Below, piece by piece: positions 36,305 to 44,669 of a stretch of 64,000 nt of DNA (positions are counted from its first letter, which is position 1; each line of letters begins with the position of its first letter). Below the pieces are notes generated by a model. That model was not told the origin of the DNA and did not search any database. It saw only the letters and a list, made by a program, of their open reading frames with translations. Source of the stretch: Sphingomonadaceae bacterium (lineage in GTDB: Bacteria > Pseudomonadota > Alphaproteobacteria > Sphingomonadales > Sphingomonadaceae); NCBI GenBank assembly GCA_019239915.1, contig JAFAZF010000001.1, positions 1 through 64,000 of the forward strand. The letters run 5' to 3'. Position numbers and translations under genes: made by a program.

Positions 36305-36581
36305 GCCTTAGACGATCGTTGTCACGCTTGCTCAGAAACCGGAAGATCGGAAACCCCGTGTCACCGCGCTCGCGCAATTTCGGCCGAACATGTCGAACCA
36401 AACCGGCGAGCTTGCTGGACTCCAATCCGGATACGTCGCTGTCAAAAACGACCGTAATCCTAAGGATCGGATCGCCATCGCTATCGCTATCGGGTTCGAT
36501 CGAAATGCTATCGATCTTCGCATCTGTGAAGCGCTCTTTCACGATCCCCGAGACGATGTCCTCAAGGGAAGCCGCCATCAC
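36291..36581 (-). CDS. Small acidic protein, partner of the HEPN gene
   Basis: 96 residues. The N-terminal helix (ASLEDIVSGIVKERFTDAKI) is followed by an acidic stretch (SIEPDSDSDGDPILRITVVF) and a basic C-terminal half (GLVRHVRPKLRERGDTGF; RFLSKRDNDRLRHAAA). I recognise no family, and it has no nucleotidyltransferase GSxxxRxxSDxD motif, so it is not a MNT-type antitoxin. It is the first gene of the HEPN unit and could be its antitoxin or partner. Confidence 0.65.
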   Translation of the reverse strand: MMAASLEDIVSGIVKERFTDAKIDSISIEPDSDSDGDPILRITVVFDSDVSGLESSKLAGLVRHVRPKLRERGDTGFPIFRFLSKRDNDRLRHAAA

Positions 36582-36668
36582 CCACCTCAGTTAGCTCATC
36601 AGCAAACTATCATGCATCTGATAGCATAACAACGCGGCCTATCTGTGAATGACGCCTCTGTCGCCGCG

Positions 36669-38021
36669 TCACACCGCCGGCAACATGCAGACCATCTCGA
36701 GACCACCGCCGTTGCGGTTCATCGCCTGGAGCGTGCCGCCATGCGCGACCGCGATCGCGCGGGCGATGGCGAGGCCGAGCCCGAGGCCGCCGGTCGCGCG
36801 GCTGCGCGAGGGCTCGCCGCGCTCGAACGGGCGGAACAGCCGCTCGATCAGCTCGGGCGCGATGCCCGGCCCGCGATCGATCACCTGCAGGCGGACGAGT
36901 CCCTCGGCGCAGGCGAGTTCGAGTTCGGCGCCGCCGCCATATTTGACCGCATTGTCGACGAGGTTCTGCACCAGCCGCTCAAGCGCGAGCGCGTCGCCGG
37001 TGACGACGCAGCGGCCCTGCGCGGTGACCGGCGCGACGCTGCCGCCCATCTCGCGCGCATGCGCGGCGACGCGCGCGACCAGCGGCGCGAGATCGATCGC
37101 GGCACGCTCGCCGACGCCGGCGCCGCTCCTGAGATAGCCGATCGTGGCGGCGACCATCGCGCGCATCTGCTCGATATCCGCCTGCACCGGCGAGCGCACC
37201 GCCTCCGGCGCGCCCTCGATGCGGAAGGCGATGCGCGCGAGCGGCGTCCGCAGATCGTGCGCGATCGCGCCGATCATCGCGGTGCGTTCGGCGAGATAAT
37301 CCTGCAGCCGCTGCTGCATCGTGTTGAGCGCCTGCGCGGTGAGCCGCAGCTCGGCCGGCCCCTCGACCGGCACCGGCGGCGCATCGGGATCATGGCCGAG
37401 CGTCTCGACGGCGGTGGCGAAGCGGCGCATCGGCCGCGTGATCCGCCGCGCGAACAGGAAGGCGACCGGTAGCATCAGGATCGCGCTGGTCGCGAACCAC
37501 AGCAGGAAGCGCTTCTGCCACTGGCTGAGCCATGGCCGCGGCGGCGAGCGCAGCAGCTGCCAGCGCCCGTCCGGCTGCTCGACGCCGACCAGCACGGTGT
37601 TGAAGAACAGCGGGTCGCCGTGCCGCATCGGCACGCCACCGGTGTCGCGCTCGCGATGATAGGGAAAGGACTGGCTCTGATCGGATTCGTAGACCAGCCG
37701 CAGCCGATCGGCAGCGATACCGGTCAGCCGCGCCAGCGCCTCGGTGAATTCGGGGTTGGCGACCATGCCGAGCGCGTGCGGATCGGGCGGCATATCGGCG
37801 ACCCCGGAGAGCAGCATGCGCGGCCGCTCGCGATCGCGCGGATGGCCGCGCCTGCCGATCGGCGGCGCTATCGCGTCGGCGAGATCGCGCATCGACACAA
37901 AATCGGGGCGCGGCTGCGGACCGAACATGAAGAAGGCGGTCGGCACGAGCTGTGCGACGATCAGCGTCGCCACGATCAGCAGCAGCGTCTGCCAGAGGAT
38001 CGGCAGCGCGCGCCGGTTCAT
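36669..38021 (-). CDS. Sensor histidine kinase
   Basis: 450 residues. Membrane helices at about 8-32 and 172-191 frame a periplasmic sensor domain of about 140 residues; a HAMP linker (RRITRPMRRFATAVETLG) follows. The phosphorylated His255 is in IGAIAHDLRTPLARIAF; the ATP-binding domain has the N box LVQNLVDNAVKYGGG, DRGPGIAPEL and GGLGLGLAIARAIA. The start overlaps the response-regulator stop (ATGA), so they are a cognate pair. The sensor domain gives no clear ligand. Confidence 0.93.
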   Translation of the reverse strand: MNRRALPILWQTLLLIVATLIVAQLVPTAFFMFGPQPRPDFVSMRDLADAIAPPIGRRGHPRDRERPRMLLSGVADMPPDPHALGMVANPEFTEALARLTGIAADRLRLVYESDQSQSFPYHRERDTGGVPMRHGDPLFFNTVLVGVEQPDGRWQLLRSPPRPWLSQWQKRFLLWFATSAILMLPVAFLFARRITRPMRRFATAVETLGHDPDAPPVPVEGPAELRLTAQALNTMQQRLQDYLAERTAMIGAIAHDLRTPLARIAFRIEGAPEAVRSPVQADIEQMRAMVAATIGYLRSGAGVGERAAIDLAPLVARVAAHAREMGGSVAPVTAQGRCVVTGDALALERLVQNLVDNAVKYGGGAELELACAEGLVRLQVIDRGPGIAPELIERLFRPFERGEPSRSRATGGLGLGLAIARAIAVAHGGTLQAMNRNGGGLEMVCMLPAV

Positions 38022-38755
38022 GCCTCCTCGGGCCGCAGCGCGAGCATATAGCCTTCGTTGCGGATCGTGCGGATCGGATCGCCGGGCCCGAGCTTCTTGC
38101 GCAGCCGGCTGATCGTCACGTCGATGGCGCGATCGAACACGTCGGCATCGCCGCCCTTGGCAAACTCGATGAGCTGATCGCGCGAGAGCACGCGCTGCGG
38201 CCGATCGAGAAACGCGGTGAGCACGCGGAACTCGGCATCGGTGAGCGATACCGGCTCGCTTGTGCCCCGCGACAACGCGCGGGCGACCAGATCGAGCGTC
38301 CATTCCCCGAAGCGGCGGCGGGGCGGCGCGCCGGCCTCCTCGTTCGCCTGGCCGCGGCGGAGCACGGCACGGACGCGGGCGAGGAGCTCGCGCGGGTTGC
38401 ACGGCTTGGCGACATAATCGTCGGCGCCGACCTCGAGGCCGATGATGCGATCGACATCCTCGCCGATCGCCGAGAGCATGATCACCGGCGGCCGGCGCGG
38501 CCCCCGCATCCGCCGCAGGATCGAGAGCCCGTCCTCGCCCGGCATCATCAGGTCGAGGATGACGAGATCATAATCCTCGCGCCCGAGCGCGGCGTCCATC
38601 GCCACGCCATCCTCTGCGGTGGCGACGATTAGATTGTTGGCGCGCAGGAACTCGGCGATCAGCTCGCGGAGATCGGCATCGTCGTCGACGACGAGCACGC
38701 GCGGGCTCGGCGGCTGGACCGTGGGCGGCTGGATGGTGGCGAGGGCGTTCATCAC
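38018..38755 (-). CDS. OmpR-family response regulator
   Basis: 245 residues. The receiver domain has the acidic cluster DDD at 24-26, the phosphorylated Asp68 in VILDLMMPGEDG, and Lys in DDYVAKPCNPREL. The winged-helix DNA-binding domain has LTDAEFRVLTAFLDRPQRVL and the recognition part DVTISRLRKKLGPGDPIRTI. The gene is coupled by four-base overlaps to the EF-hand gene upstream and the kinase gene downstream. Confidence 0.95.
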   Translation of the reverse strand: MMNALATIQPPTVQPPSPRVLVVDDDADLRELIAEFLRANNLIVATAEDGVAMDAALGREDYDLVILDLMMPGEDGLSILRRMRGPRRPPVIMLSAIGEDVDRIIGLEVGADDYVAKPCNPRELLARVRAVLRRGQANEEAGAPPRRRFGEWTLDLVARALSRGTSEPVSLTDAEFRVLTAFLDRPQRVLSRDQLIEFAKGGDADVFDRAIDVTISRLRKKLGPGDPIRTIRNEGYMLALRPEEA

Positions 38756-39459
38756 TTTTTCTTCTTCGTGGCGTCCTTGGCGGCCCTGGCGGCGCAGTCG
38801 GCCGCCAGCTGTTGCTGGGGGGTCGGCGCCATCGCGGTGATCGTCAGCACGCCGGCGTGGCGCGTGTCGAGCTGAGAGAAGCGCTGTCGCGCGGTATCCT
38901 CGAACTCGGCCTTGCTGATGCCGCGGTTGAAATCCTCGTCGGCGGACGCGACCGGCTCGGGGATGTTGAGCTGCGCGTATCGGCCTGCGCCCATCGCGCC
39001 GCCATAGCTGTCATCGCCTTTCCGTGACCGCTGCCTGGAATCGGGCGCCTCGACCGGTGCGCCGCGCTGGTAGAGGCGGATCTCCGGGGCGATCTCGATC
39101 TCGTACGCGCTCACCTCCTGCGGATCGATCTCGCCGTCATGGTTGCGATCGAGCTTCGCGAAGAAGCGATCGGCATCGGCAAGGAATTCGGCGAGCGTGA
39201 CCTTGCCGTCGCGATTGGCATCGGCCTGCGCGAACCACGAGGCCATCGGATCGGCGCCTCCGGCCTGCGCGCGGAACGGCTCGCCCATCGCCGAGACGTA
39301 GAGCAGGGGATGCGGCAAGCAGGGATCGGCAGGCTTGCGGCGATGCTCATGGCTCGCCTCGGCGTCGTCGCGGCTGCCGGGATCGAACTGCGCATGCGCG
39401 CCGGCGACATCCAACAGCAGCAGTGCAGCCAACAGCAACCTCGATCGGCAACGGGTCAT
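38752..39459 (-). CDS. Exported EF-hand calcium-binding protein
   Basis: 235 residues. A signal peptide (RLLLAALLLLDVAGAHAQ) is followed by two clear EF-hand loops: DANRDGKVTLAEF (from residue 80) and DRNHDGEIDPQE (from residue 104). A weaker pair lies nearer the C-terminus, and the protein ends in a lysine tail (DATKKKK). It should bind Ca2+ in the periplasm. As the first gene of an operon with a two-component system, joined by ATGA overlaps, it may be part of the signal input. The ATG at 39459 starts the signal peptide. Confidence 0.88.
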   Translation of the reverse strand: MTRCRSRLLLAALLLLDVAGAHAQFDPGSRDDAEASHEHRRKPADPCLPHPLLYVSAMGEPFRAQAGGADPMASWFAQADANRDGKVTLAEFLADADRFFAKLDRNHDGEIDPQEVSAYEIEIAPEIRLYQRGAPVEAPDSRQRSRKGDDSYGGAMGAGRYAQLNIPEPVASADEDFNRGISKAEFEDTARQRFSQLDTRHAGVLTITAMAPTPQQQLAADCAARAAKDATKKKK

Positions 39460-39540
39460 TCGACGCCCACCATGGCAAGTCCTCCGCGCAGCACCTTGCG
39501 CCAGGATTTCAGCGATGAAAAATCCCGTATCCACCTTTTC

Positions 39541-39568
39541 TTAAGCGCTTCGCTGAACCCGCGCTTAA
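39541..39568. promoter_or_regulatory. Perfect inverted repeat TTAAGCGC-N12-GCGCTTAA
   Basis: Arms at 39541-39548 and 39561-39568 are exact complements. They lie midway between two divergent genes (EF-hand operon starting at 39459 and PilZ gene starting at 39613), where a shared operator would be expected. Confidence 0.5.
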
Positions 39569-39612
39569 ATTCGCGTCGCTATGATCGCCGCTGCGGGAGC
39601 GGGGGAAATGGC

Positions 39613-39939
39613 ATGAACGCACGTCTCGGAGTGTGGATACCGCTGCGCCAGCGCCGCTCGCAGCGCCTGCCCGTCAACCTTGCCGGCGCGCTGGGTGCCG
39701 GCGGCGCGACCGGCATCGACGTCGTGGTACGCGATCTTGCGCCGCATGGCTTCGCAGTCGATCTCAAGGCGCCGCTGGCGGTGGGCACGATGGTGTGGCT
39801 GCTGCTGCCCGGCATCGGCGGCCTCAACGCCCGCATCGCGCGGCGGGACGGGCGTCGCCATGGCTGCGAGTTCCTCGTGCCGATCGCAGCCGGGACCTGC
39901 GCCGATGCAGCGGCCGCCCAACAGGCCGTCGCGGCCTAA
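39613..39939 (+). CDS. PilZ-domain protein, probable c-di-GMP binder
   Basis: 108 residues. The PilZ arginine motif is seen in RQRRSQRLPVNLAGALG, and the second motif in VRDLAPHGFAVDL, where the usual D/N-x-S-x-x-G has alanine for serine, so binding of c-di-GMP is likely but not certain. The fold continues with VGTMVWLLLPG and IARRDGRRHGCEFLVP. It diverges from the EF-hand/two-component operon across a palindromic region. Confidence 0.82.
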   Translation: MNARLGVWIPLRQRRSQRLPVNLAGALGAGGATGIDVVVRDLAPHGFAVDLKAPLAVGTMVWLLLPGIGGLNARIARRDGRRHGCEFLVPIAAGTCADAAAAQQAVAA

Positions 39940-39962
39940 CCTCCCGCTCTCGCCACGCACCT

Positions 39963-40057
39963 CCGTCATCCCCGCATGTGCGGGGATCCATAAACTCTAC
40001 GCTCGATCAGAGCGCGACGGCAGCCAATATGGATTCCGGCCTTCGCCGGAATGACGG
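39963..40057. repeat. Intergenic inverted repeat, CCGTCATCCCCGC type
   Basis: Outer ends CCGTCATCCC (39963) and GGAATGACGG (ending 40057) are near-complementary, with inner hairpins CCCCGCATGTGCGGGG and TTCCGGCCTTCGCCGGAA. A related element lies at 62194-62292. It precedes the GH130-type operon and could affect its expression. Confidence 0.75.
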
Positions 40058-40138
40058 TATGGGTCGTCATGGTCGCGTGGATCATTTCCGCCATCATGCG
40101 TTAAGCGCCCCGAGCAGCAGCGGCGGGGAAGGCAAGCG

Positions 40139-41254
40139 GTGTCGGACGACTATCTGATCTTCACGCCCGACGACGTAGATCTCAGCCGTTCCCCGCTCCG
40201 TCGCGGCATCACCGTGCCGACCTTCGTGCTCGGCGCGTTCAACCCCGGCTTCACGCGGCTGCCCAACGGCAACCTGCTGATGATGGTGCGGGTCGCGGAG
40301 GCGCTGCACGAGCCGATCAGCGGCGGCTGGGTCCGCGCGATCCGCTGGACGCCGGGCGGCTACGTCCTCGACGATCACACGCTCGACGGCGTCGACATGT
40401 CCGATCCGCGCCAGTTCGAGCTGAAGCACCGCAGCCCGCGGCAGCTCGCGCTCACCTCGCTCTCCTGGCTGCTGCCGATCGAGCTCGACGGTGAGGGCCG
40501 CACGATCGTCGCCGTCCACTATGACAAGGCGATCGAGCCTTCCGCTTCCTACCAGGTCTATGGCGTCGAGGACCCGCGCATCAGCGTCGTCGATGGCCGC
40601 TACCACATGACGACCTGCTCGGTCTCGGCCGAACGGCTGTGCACGACGCTCTACACGTCCGCCAACGCGCTCGATTGGACGCGCGAAGGCATCATCCTCG
40701 ATCACCTCAACAAGGACATGGCGTTCTTCGAGGGTAAGGTCGGCGGACGCTTCATGGCGATCACGCGGCCGCTCGGCGAAGTCTATTTCGCATATCCCGA
40801 AGCCAGCGAGTATGCGGGCGGGCCGACGATCAACCTCGCGCAATCGCCCGACGGCCATCATTGGAAGCCGCTGGACGAGCCGTTCATCCGGCTGCGCAAG
40901 GGCAATCTCTCGTCGGTCAAGCTCGGCGGCGGCACCCCCCCGATCCTCACCGACGCCGGCTGGATGATGATCTATCACGGCGTCGAGCGGCGCGAGACCG
41001 TCGGCGTCTATCGCAGCTTCTGGGCGCTGCTCGATCGCGACGAGCCGTGGCGCATCCTGCGACTGGAGGACGAAACACCGCTGCTCGAGGCGGCACCCGA
41101 CCTCACCGCGCCGATCTCCGAGCGGCTCTATCTGCCGACCGAGGTCGTGTTCACAACAGGCATCGTCGAGGCGGGCGACCGCTATATCGTCGCGAGCGGC
41201 GAGGCCGATCTTGCCTGCCGAATCACCCACATCGCCAAGAGCCGCTTCGCATGA
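40139..41254 (+). CDS. GH130-like glycosidase / glycoside phosphorylase
   Basis: 371 residues from a GTG with a GGGGAAGG ribosome-binding site. The five-bladed propeller of the PF04041 / GH130 type is indicated by FNPGFTRLPNGNLLMMVRV, YGVEDPRISVVDGRYHM, NKDMAFFEGKVGGRFMAI and LGGGTPPILTDAGWMMIYHG. Known members act on beta-mannosides as phosphorylases or hydrolases. It is the first gene of an operon with a GH13 enzyme and a GT4 glycosyltransferase, all joined by ATGA overlaps. The true substrate is unknown. Confidence 0.87.
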   Translation: MSDDYLIFTPDDVDLSRSPLRRGITVPTFVLGAFNPGFTRLPNGNLLMMVRVAEALHEPISGGWVRAIRWTPGGYVLDDHTLDGVDMSDPRQFELKHRSPRQLALTSLSWLLPIELDGEGRTIVAVHYDKAIEPSASYQVYGVEDPRISVVDGRYHMTTCSVSAERLCTTLYTSANALDWTREGIILDHLNKDMAFFEGKVGGRFMAITRPLGEVYFAYPEASEYAGGPTINLAQSPDGHHWKPLDEPFIRLRKGNLSSVKLGGGTPPILTDAGWMMIYHGVERRETVGVYRSFWALLDRDEPWRILRLEDETPLLEAAPDLTAPISERLYLPTEVVFTTGIVEAGDRYIVASGEADLACRITHIAKSRFA

Positions 41255-42891
41255 GCGCCGGCGAGGATCGCATCCGCTGGTGGCAGTCCGGCGTCATCTA
41301 CCAGGTCTATCCGCGCTCCTTCCAGGACAGTGACGGGGACGGCGTCGGCGACCTCAACGGCATCGCGGCGCGGCTCGATCATTTCGTGGCGCTCGGCGTC
41401 GACGCGGTCTGGATTTCGCCGATCTATCCCTCGCCGATGGCCGACTTCGGCTACGACGTCGCCGACTATACCGGCGTCGATCCGCGCTTCGGCACGCTCG
41501 CAGATTTCGATGCGCTGCTCGCCAAGGCGCATGGGCTGGGGCTCAAGGTCATACTCGACTTCGTGCCCAACCACTCGTCCGACCGTCACCCGTGGTTCGC
41601 CGAAAGCCGCTCGTCGCGTAGCAACCCGAAGCGGGACTGGTATATCTGGCGTGACGCCGCGGCTGGCGGCGGCCCGCCCAACAACTGGATCAGCGATTTC
41701 GGCGGCTCCGCCTGGGAGTGGGACGAGGCGACCGGGCAATATTATGCCCACGCTTTCCTCAAGGAGCAGCCCGACCTCAACTGGCGCAACCCCGAGCTTC
41801 GTGCCGCGATGTTCGATGCGATGCGCTTCTGGTTCGATCGCGGTGTCGATGGTTTTCGCATCGACGTGCTGTGGCACATGATCAAGCACGCCGATTTCAT
41901 CGACAATCCGGTCAACCCCGATTGGACGCTCGGCATGGCGGACATGGACCGCGTCCACCAGCTCAACTCCACCGACCAGCCCGAGGTCCACGCCGTCGCC
42001 GCCGAAATGCGCGCGCTGGCTGACGGCTATGACGGCGATCGCGTGCTGATCGGCGAGATTTACCTGCCGATCGTCAAGCTCATGACCTATTATGGCAGCG
42101 ACGACGCACCCGAGGTGCTGCCGTTCAATTTCCAGCTGATCGACGCGCCATGGGATGCGCGCGCTATCGCGCGGATCATCGCCGCCTATGAGGGCGCGCT
42201 GCCGCCGGGCGGCTGGCCGAACTGGGTGCTCGGCAATCACGATCGCCCGCGCATCGCGGCCCGCGTCGGCGCGGCGCAGGCCCGTGTCGCGGCGATGCTG
42301 CTGCTGACCCTGCGCGGCACGCCGACCATCTATTATGGCGACGAGCTCGGTCTCGCCGACGTCGCCATCCCGCCCGACATGATCCAGGACCCACGCGAGC
42401 TGCGCGAGCCCGGCAAGGGCCTCAATCGGGATCCGGTGCGCACGCCGATGCCGTGGGACGGGAGCGCCAACGCCGGTTTCACGACGGGTGCGCCGTGGCT
42501 GCCGCTCAACCCGGACTGGCCGACGCGCAACGCCGCTGCGGAAGCGGACGATCCCGACTCGATGTTCGCGCTCCACCGTGCGCTGCTCGCGCTGCGCCGC
42601 GCGCATCCGGCGCTGAGCATAGGCGACCTCGCGCTCGTCGAGAGCGACGGCGACGTGCTCGCTTACGAGCGGCGCCACGGCGAAGAGCGGATCGTCGTGG
42701 CGCTCAATCTCGGCGAGCGTGAGCAGTGCATATCGCTGGCGGAGGGGAATTGCGCTCTCCTTCTCGCCACGTGCTCCGGCGAAAGCCGGAGCGCCGGCGG
42801 CAGCGCGCAACGCCAAGGCTCCGGCTTTCGCCGGAGCACCGTGGTGCTGGCGCCCAACCAAGGCCTCATCCTCCAGGCGCTCCCCGCATGA
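41251..42891 (+). CDS. GH13 alpha-glucosidase-like enzyme with repeat insertion
   Basis: 546 residues. The (beta/alpha)8 barrel of oligo-1,6-glucosidase / alpha-glucosidase type starts WWQSGVIYQVYPRSFQDSDG. Catalytic residues: Asp205 in VDGFRIDVLW, Glu269 in RVLIGEIYLP, Asp331 in LGNHDRPRI. Near the C-terminus, residues about 507-530 (CSGESRSAGGSAQRQGSGFR) are encoded by a perfect palindromic repeat and interrupt the beta-sandwich domain, between ISLAEGNCALLLA and STVVLAPNQG. It overlaps both neighbours by four bases. Substrate could be an alpha-glucoside made or used with the GT4 partner. Confidence 0.92.
   Translation: MSAGEDRIRWWQSGVIYQVYPRSFQDSDGDGVGDLNGIAARLDHFVALGVDAVWISPIYPSPMADFGYDVADYTGVDPRFGTLADFDALLAKAHGLGLKVILDFVPNHSSDRHPWFAESRSSRSNPKRDWYIWRDAAAGGGPPNNWISDFGGSAWEWDEATGQYYAHAFLKEQPDLNWRNPELRAAMFDAMRFWFDRGVDGFRIDVLWHMIKHADFIDNPVNPDWTLGMADMDRVHQLNSTDQPEVHAVAAEMRALADGYDGDRVLIGEIYLPIVKLMTYYGSDDAPEVLPFNFQLIDAPWDARAIARIIAAYEGALPPGGWPNWVLGNHDRPRIAARVGAAQARVAAMLLLTLRGTPTIYYGDELGLADVAIPPDMIQDPRELREPGKGLNRDPVRTPMPWDGSANAGFTTGAPWLPLNPDWPTRNAAAEADDPDSMFALHRALLALRRAHPALSIGDLALVESDGDVLAYERRHGEERIVVALNLGEREQCISLAEGNCALLLATCSGESRSAGGSAQRQGSGFRRSTVVLAPNQGLILQALPA
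42771..42839. repeat. Perfect 22-bp inverted repeat inside the GH13 gene
   Basis: Arms at 42771-42792 and 42818-42839 are exact complements (starting GTGCTCCGGC) around a 25-base spacer. The arms match those of intergenic elements at 27175 and 51462. The reading frame of the gene passes through without a stop. Confidence 0.9.
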
Positions 42892-43901
42892 AGATCGCCA
42901 TGCTGGCCCCCATTTCGTGGCGAACGCCGCCGCGCGCCTACGGGCCGTGGGAGCTCGTCACCAGCCTGCTGACCGAGGCGCTGATCGCCAAGGGTGTTGA
43001 CGTCACCCTGTTCGCGACGCTCGACAGCCTCACCTCGGGCCCGCTCGACGGCGTCGTCCCCGCACCCTATTCGGAGGATCCGGCTATCGACGCGAAGGTG
43101 TGGGAGATGCTCCACATCGCGCACTGCTTCGAACGGGCGCACGCGTTCGACATCATCCACAGCCAGGCCGACTTCATGCCGCTCGGCTGGTCACGGATGA
43201 CGCAGACGCCGCTCGTCACCACCATCCACGGCTTCTCGGGCCCGCGCATCCTGCCCGCGTTCGAGCGCTATCAGCACGACACCCACTATGTCGCGATCAG
43301 CGATGCCGATCGCGCGCCCGGACTGCGCTACGCCGCGACCATCCACCACGGCATCCCGCTCGAGGATTTCCCGTTCGATCCGGTCGGCAGCGACGCACTG
43401 CTCTTCTTCGGCCGTATCCACCCCGACAAGGGCCCCGCACACGCGATCCGCGCCGCGCACGCGGTCGGCCGCAAGCTGCTGATGGCGGGCATCATCCACG
43501 ACGAGGGTTATCATGCCCGCGAAGTGCAGCCGCACATCGACGGCGAGCAGGTCCGCTATATCGGCCCGGTCGGCGGCGCGGATCGCACCCATGCGCTCGG
43601 ATCGGCCTACGCGCTGCTCCACCTCATCGATTTCGACGAGCCCTTCGGCCTCTCCGTGATCGAGGCGATGGCGTGCGGCACGCCGGTGATCGCGGTCCGC
43701 CGCGGATCAATGCCCGAGCTGATCGTCGACGGCGTCACCGGCTTCCTGATCGATCGCCCCGAGGACGCGCCCGCGGCGATCGCGCGCATTCCCGAGATCG
43801 ACCGGGCCGCCTGCCGCGCGCATGTCGCAAAGCACTTCACGCTGGAGACGATGGCCGACCGCTACATCGTGCTCTACGAACGAATCCTCTCGGCGCGCTG
43901 A
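42888..43901 (+). CDS. Glycosyltransferase family 4
   Basis: 337 residues. It starts MKIAMLAPISWRTPPRAYGP with the N-terminal Rossmann domain; the C-terminal donor-binding domain shows ALLFFGRIHPDKGPAHAI and the E-x7-E signature in EPFGLSVIEAMACGTPVIAV, followed by SMPELIVDGVTGFLI. It is a retaining GT-B enzyme, cytoplasmic, using a nucleotide sugar. The ATG overlaps the GH13 stop. Because the operon has one synthetic and two degrading or rearranging enzymes, it may make a glycoside used as a reserve or osmolyte. Confidence 0.9.
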   Translation: MKIAMLAPISWRTPPRAYGPWELVTSLLTEALIAKGVDVTLFATLDSLTSGPLDGVVPAPYSEDPAIDAKVWEMLHIAHCFERAHAFDIIHSQADFMPLGWSRMTQTPLVTTIHGFSGPRILPAFERYQHDTHYVAISDADRAPGLRYAATIHHGIPLEDFPFDPVGSDALLFFGRIHPDKGPAHAIRAAHAVGRKLLMAGIIHDEGYHAREVQPHIDGEQVRYIGPVGGADRTHALGSAYALLHLIDFDEPFGLSVIEAMACGTPVIAVRRGSMPELIVDGVTGFLIDRPEDAPAAIARIPEIDRAACRAHVAKHFTLETMADRYIVLYERILSAR

Positions 43902-43923
43902 CCGCAGCGTTGCGAGAACCGGC

Positions 43924-44634
43924 CTAGCCGCCCTTCCCGCAGGTCACGTCGCCGGAGCCGACACGATGGACCGTGCATGCGGCGCTGCCCGTCACCACCA
44001 CGTCGCCCGAACCGGCGCTCGTCACCTTCGCGCTGCGGCTGGCATCGAGCTTGAGATCGCCCGAGCCCGCCACCGAGATGTCGGCATCCTGGACGCTCAG
44101 CGCGCGCGCATCGAGATCGCCCGAGCCGGACAGGTTCGCCCTGCCCTGCTTGGCTCGGCCGGCGACCTTGACGTCGCCGGAACCGGAAAGCGCGATGCCG
44201 ACGCTGTCCGCCTCCAGCGTGCCGACAGTGATGTCGCCCGATCCGTTGAGGCCGAGCTGGACATCGCCGTTCCTGATGCGGTCGACGTCGACGTCGCCGG
44301 TGCCGGCGAGCGCGACGCCGCGCAGCCGGGGCGTCGTCACGAAGACCGTCACCTTGCCGTCGCTTGCGGCGCCCGGATAGCCGCCCCAGCCATTGCTGTG
44401 ATCGGTGCGGACGATCAGCGTGCCATCGTTGACCAGCACCTGCAGCCGGTCGATCCCGGATTGCGGCCCGTGGGCGTGCGCGGCCGCGGCAGGGCCGACG
44501 CGGACCTGCACGTCATAGGGCCCCTCGACCTGGATCCGGTCGAAATCCTGGACGCTGTAGCCGCGATCGACGGCGGTCGCAGCGCCGGCAGCGCTGGCAA
44601 AAGCGAGCAGCGGCAAGAGCAGGCCAATGCGCAT
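43924..44634 (-). CDS. Head-GIN domain (DUF2807) exported protein
   Basis: 236 residues. A signal peptide (RIGLLLPLLAFASAAGAATA) is followed by a right-handed beta-helix of GSGD/GTGD repeats: ALAGTGDVDVDRI, GLNGSGDITVG, ALSGSGDVKVAG, NLSGSGDLDA, SVAGSGDLKL and TSAGSGDVVV, ending near a C-x-V...C pair. These are putative auto-transporter-adhesin-like proteins, found outside the inner membrane; function is unknown. A perfect palindrome lies just upstream of the start. Confidence 0.88.
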   Translation of the reverse strand: MRIGLLLPLLAFASAAGAATAVDRGYSVQDFDRIQVEGPYDVQVRVGPAAAAHAHGPQSGIDRLQVLVNDGTLIVRTDHSNGWGGYPGAASDGKVTVFVTTPRLRGVALAGTGDVDVDRIRNGDVQLGLNGSGDITVGTLEADSVGIALSGSGDVKVAGRAKQGRANLSGSGDLDARALSVQDADISVAGSGDLKLDASRSAKVTSAGSGDVVVTGSAACTVHRVGSGDVTCGKGG

Positions 44635-44651
44635 CGCAAGACTCCCTTACT

Positions 44652-44669
44652 GTATTACTGGGATAATAC
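44652..44669. promoter_or_regulatory. Palindrome GTATTA-N6-TAATAC before the head-GIN gene
   Basis: The halves GTATTA (44652-44657) and TAATAC (44664-44669) are exact complements. They lie 18-35 bases upstream of the start codon on the minus strand, overlapping a TATTAT that could be the -10 box, which is where a repressor would act. The pattern resembles GntR-type (YtrA) operators. Confidence 0.5.
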
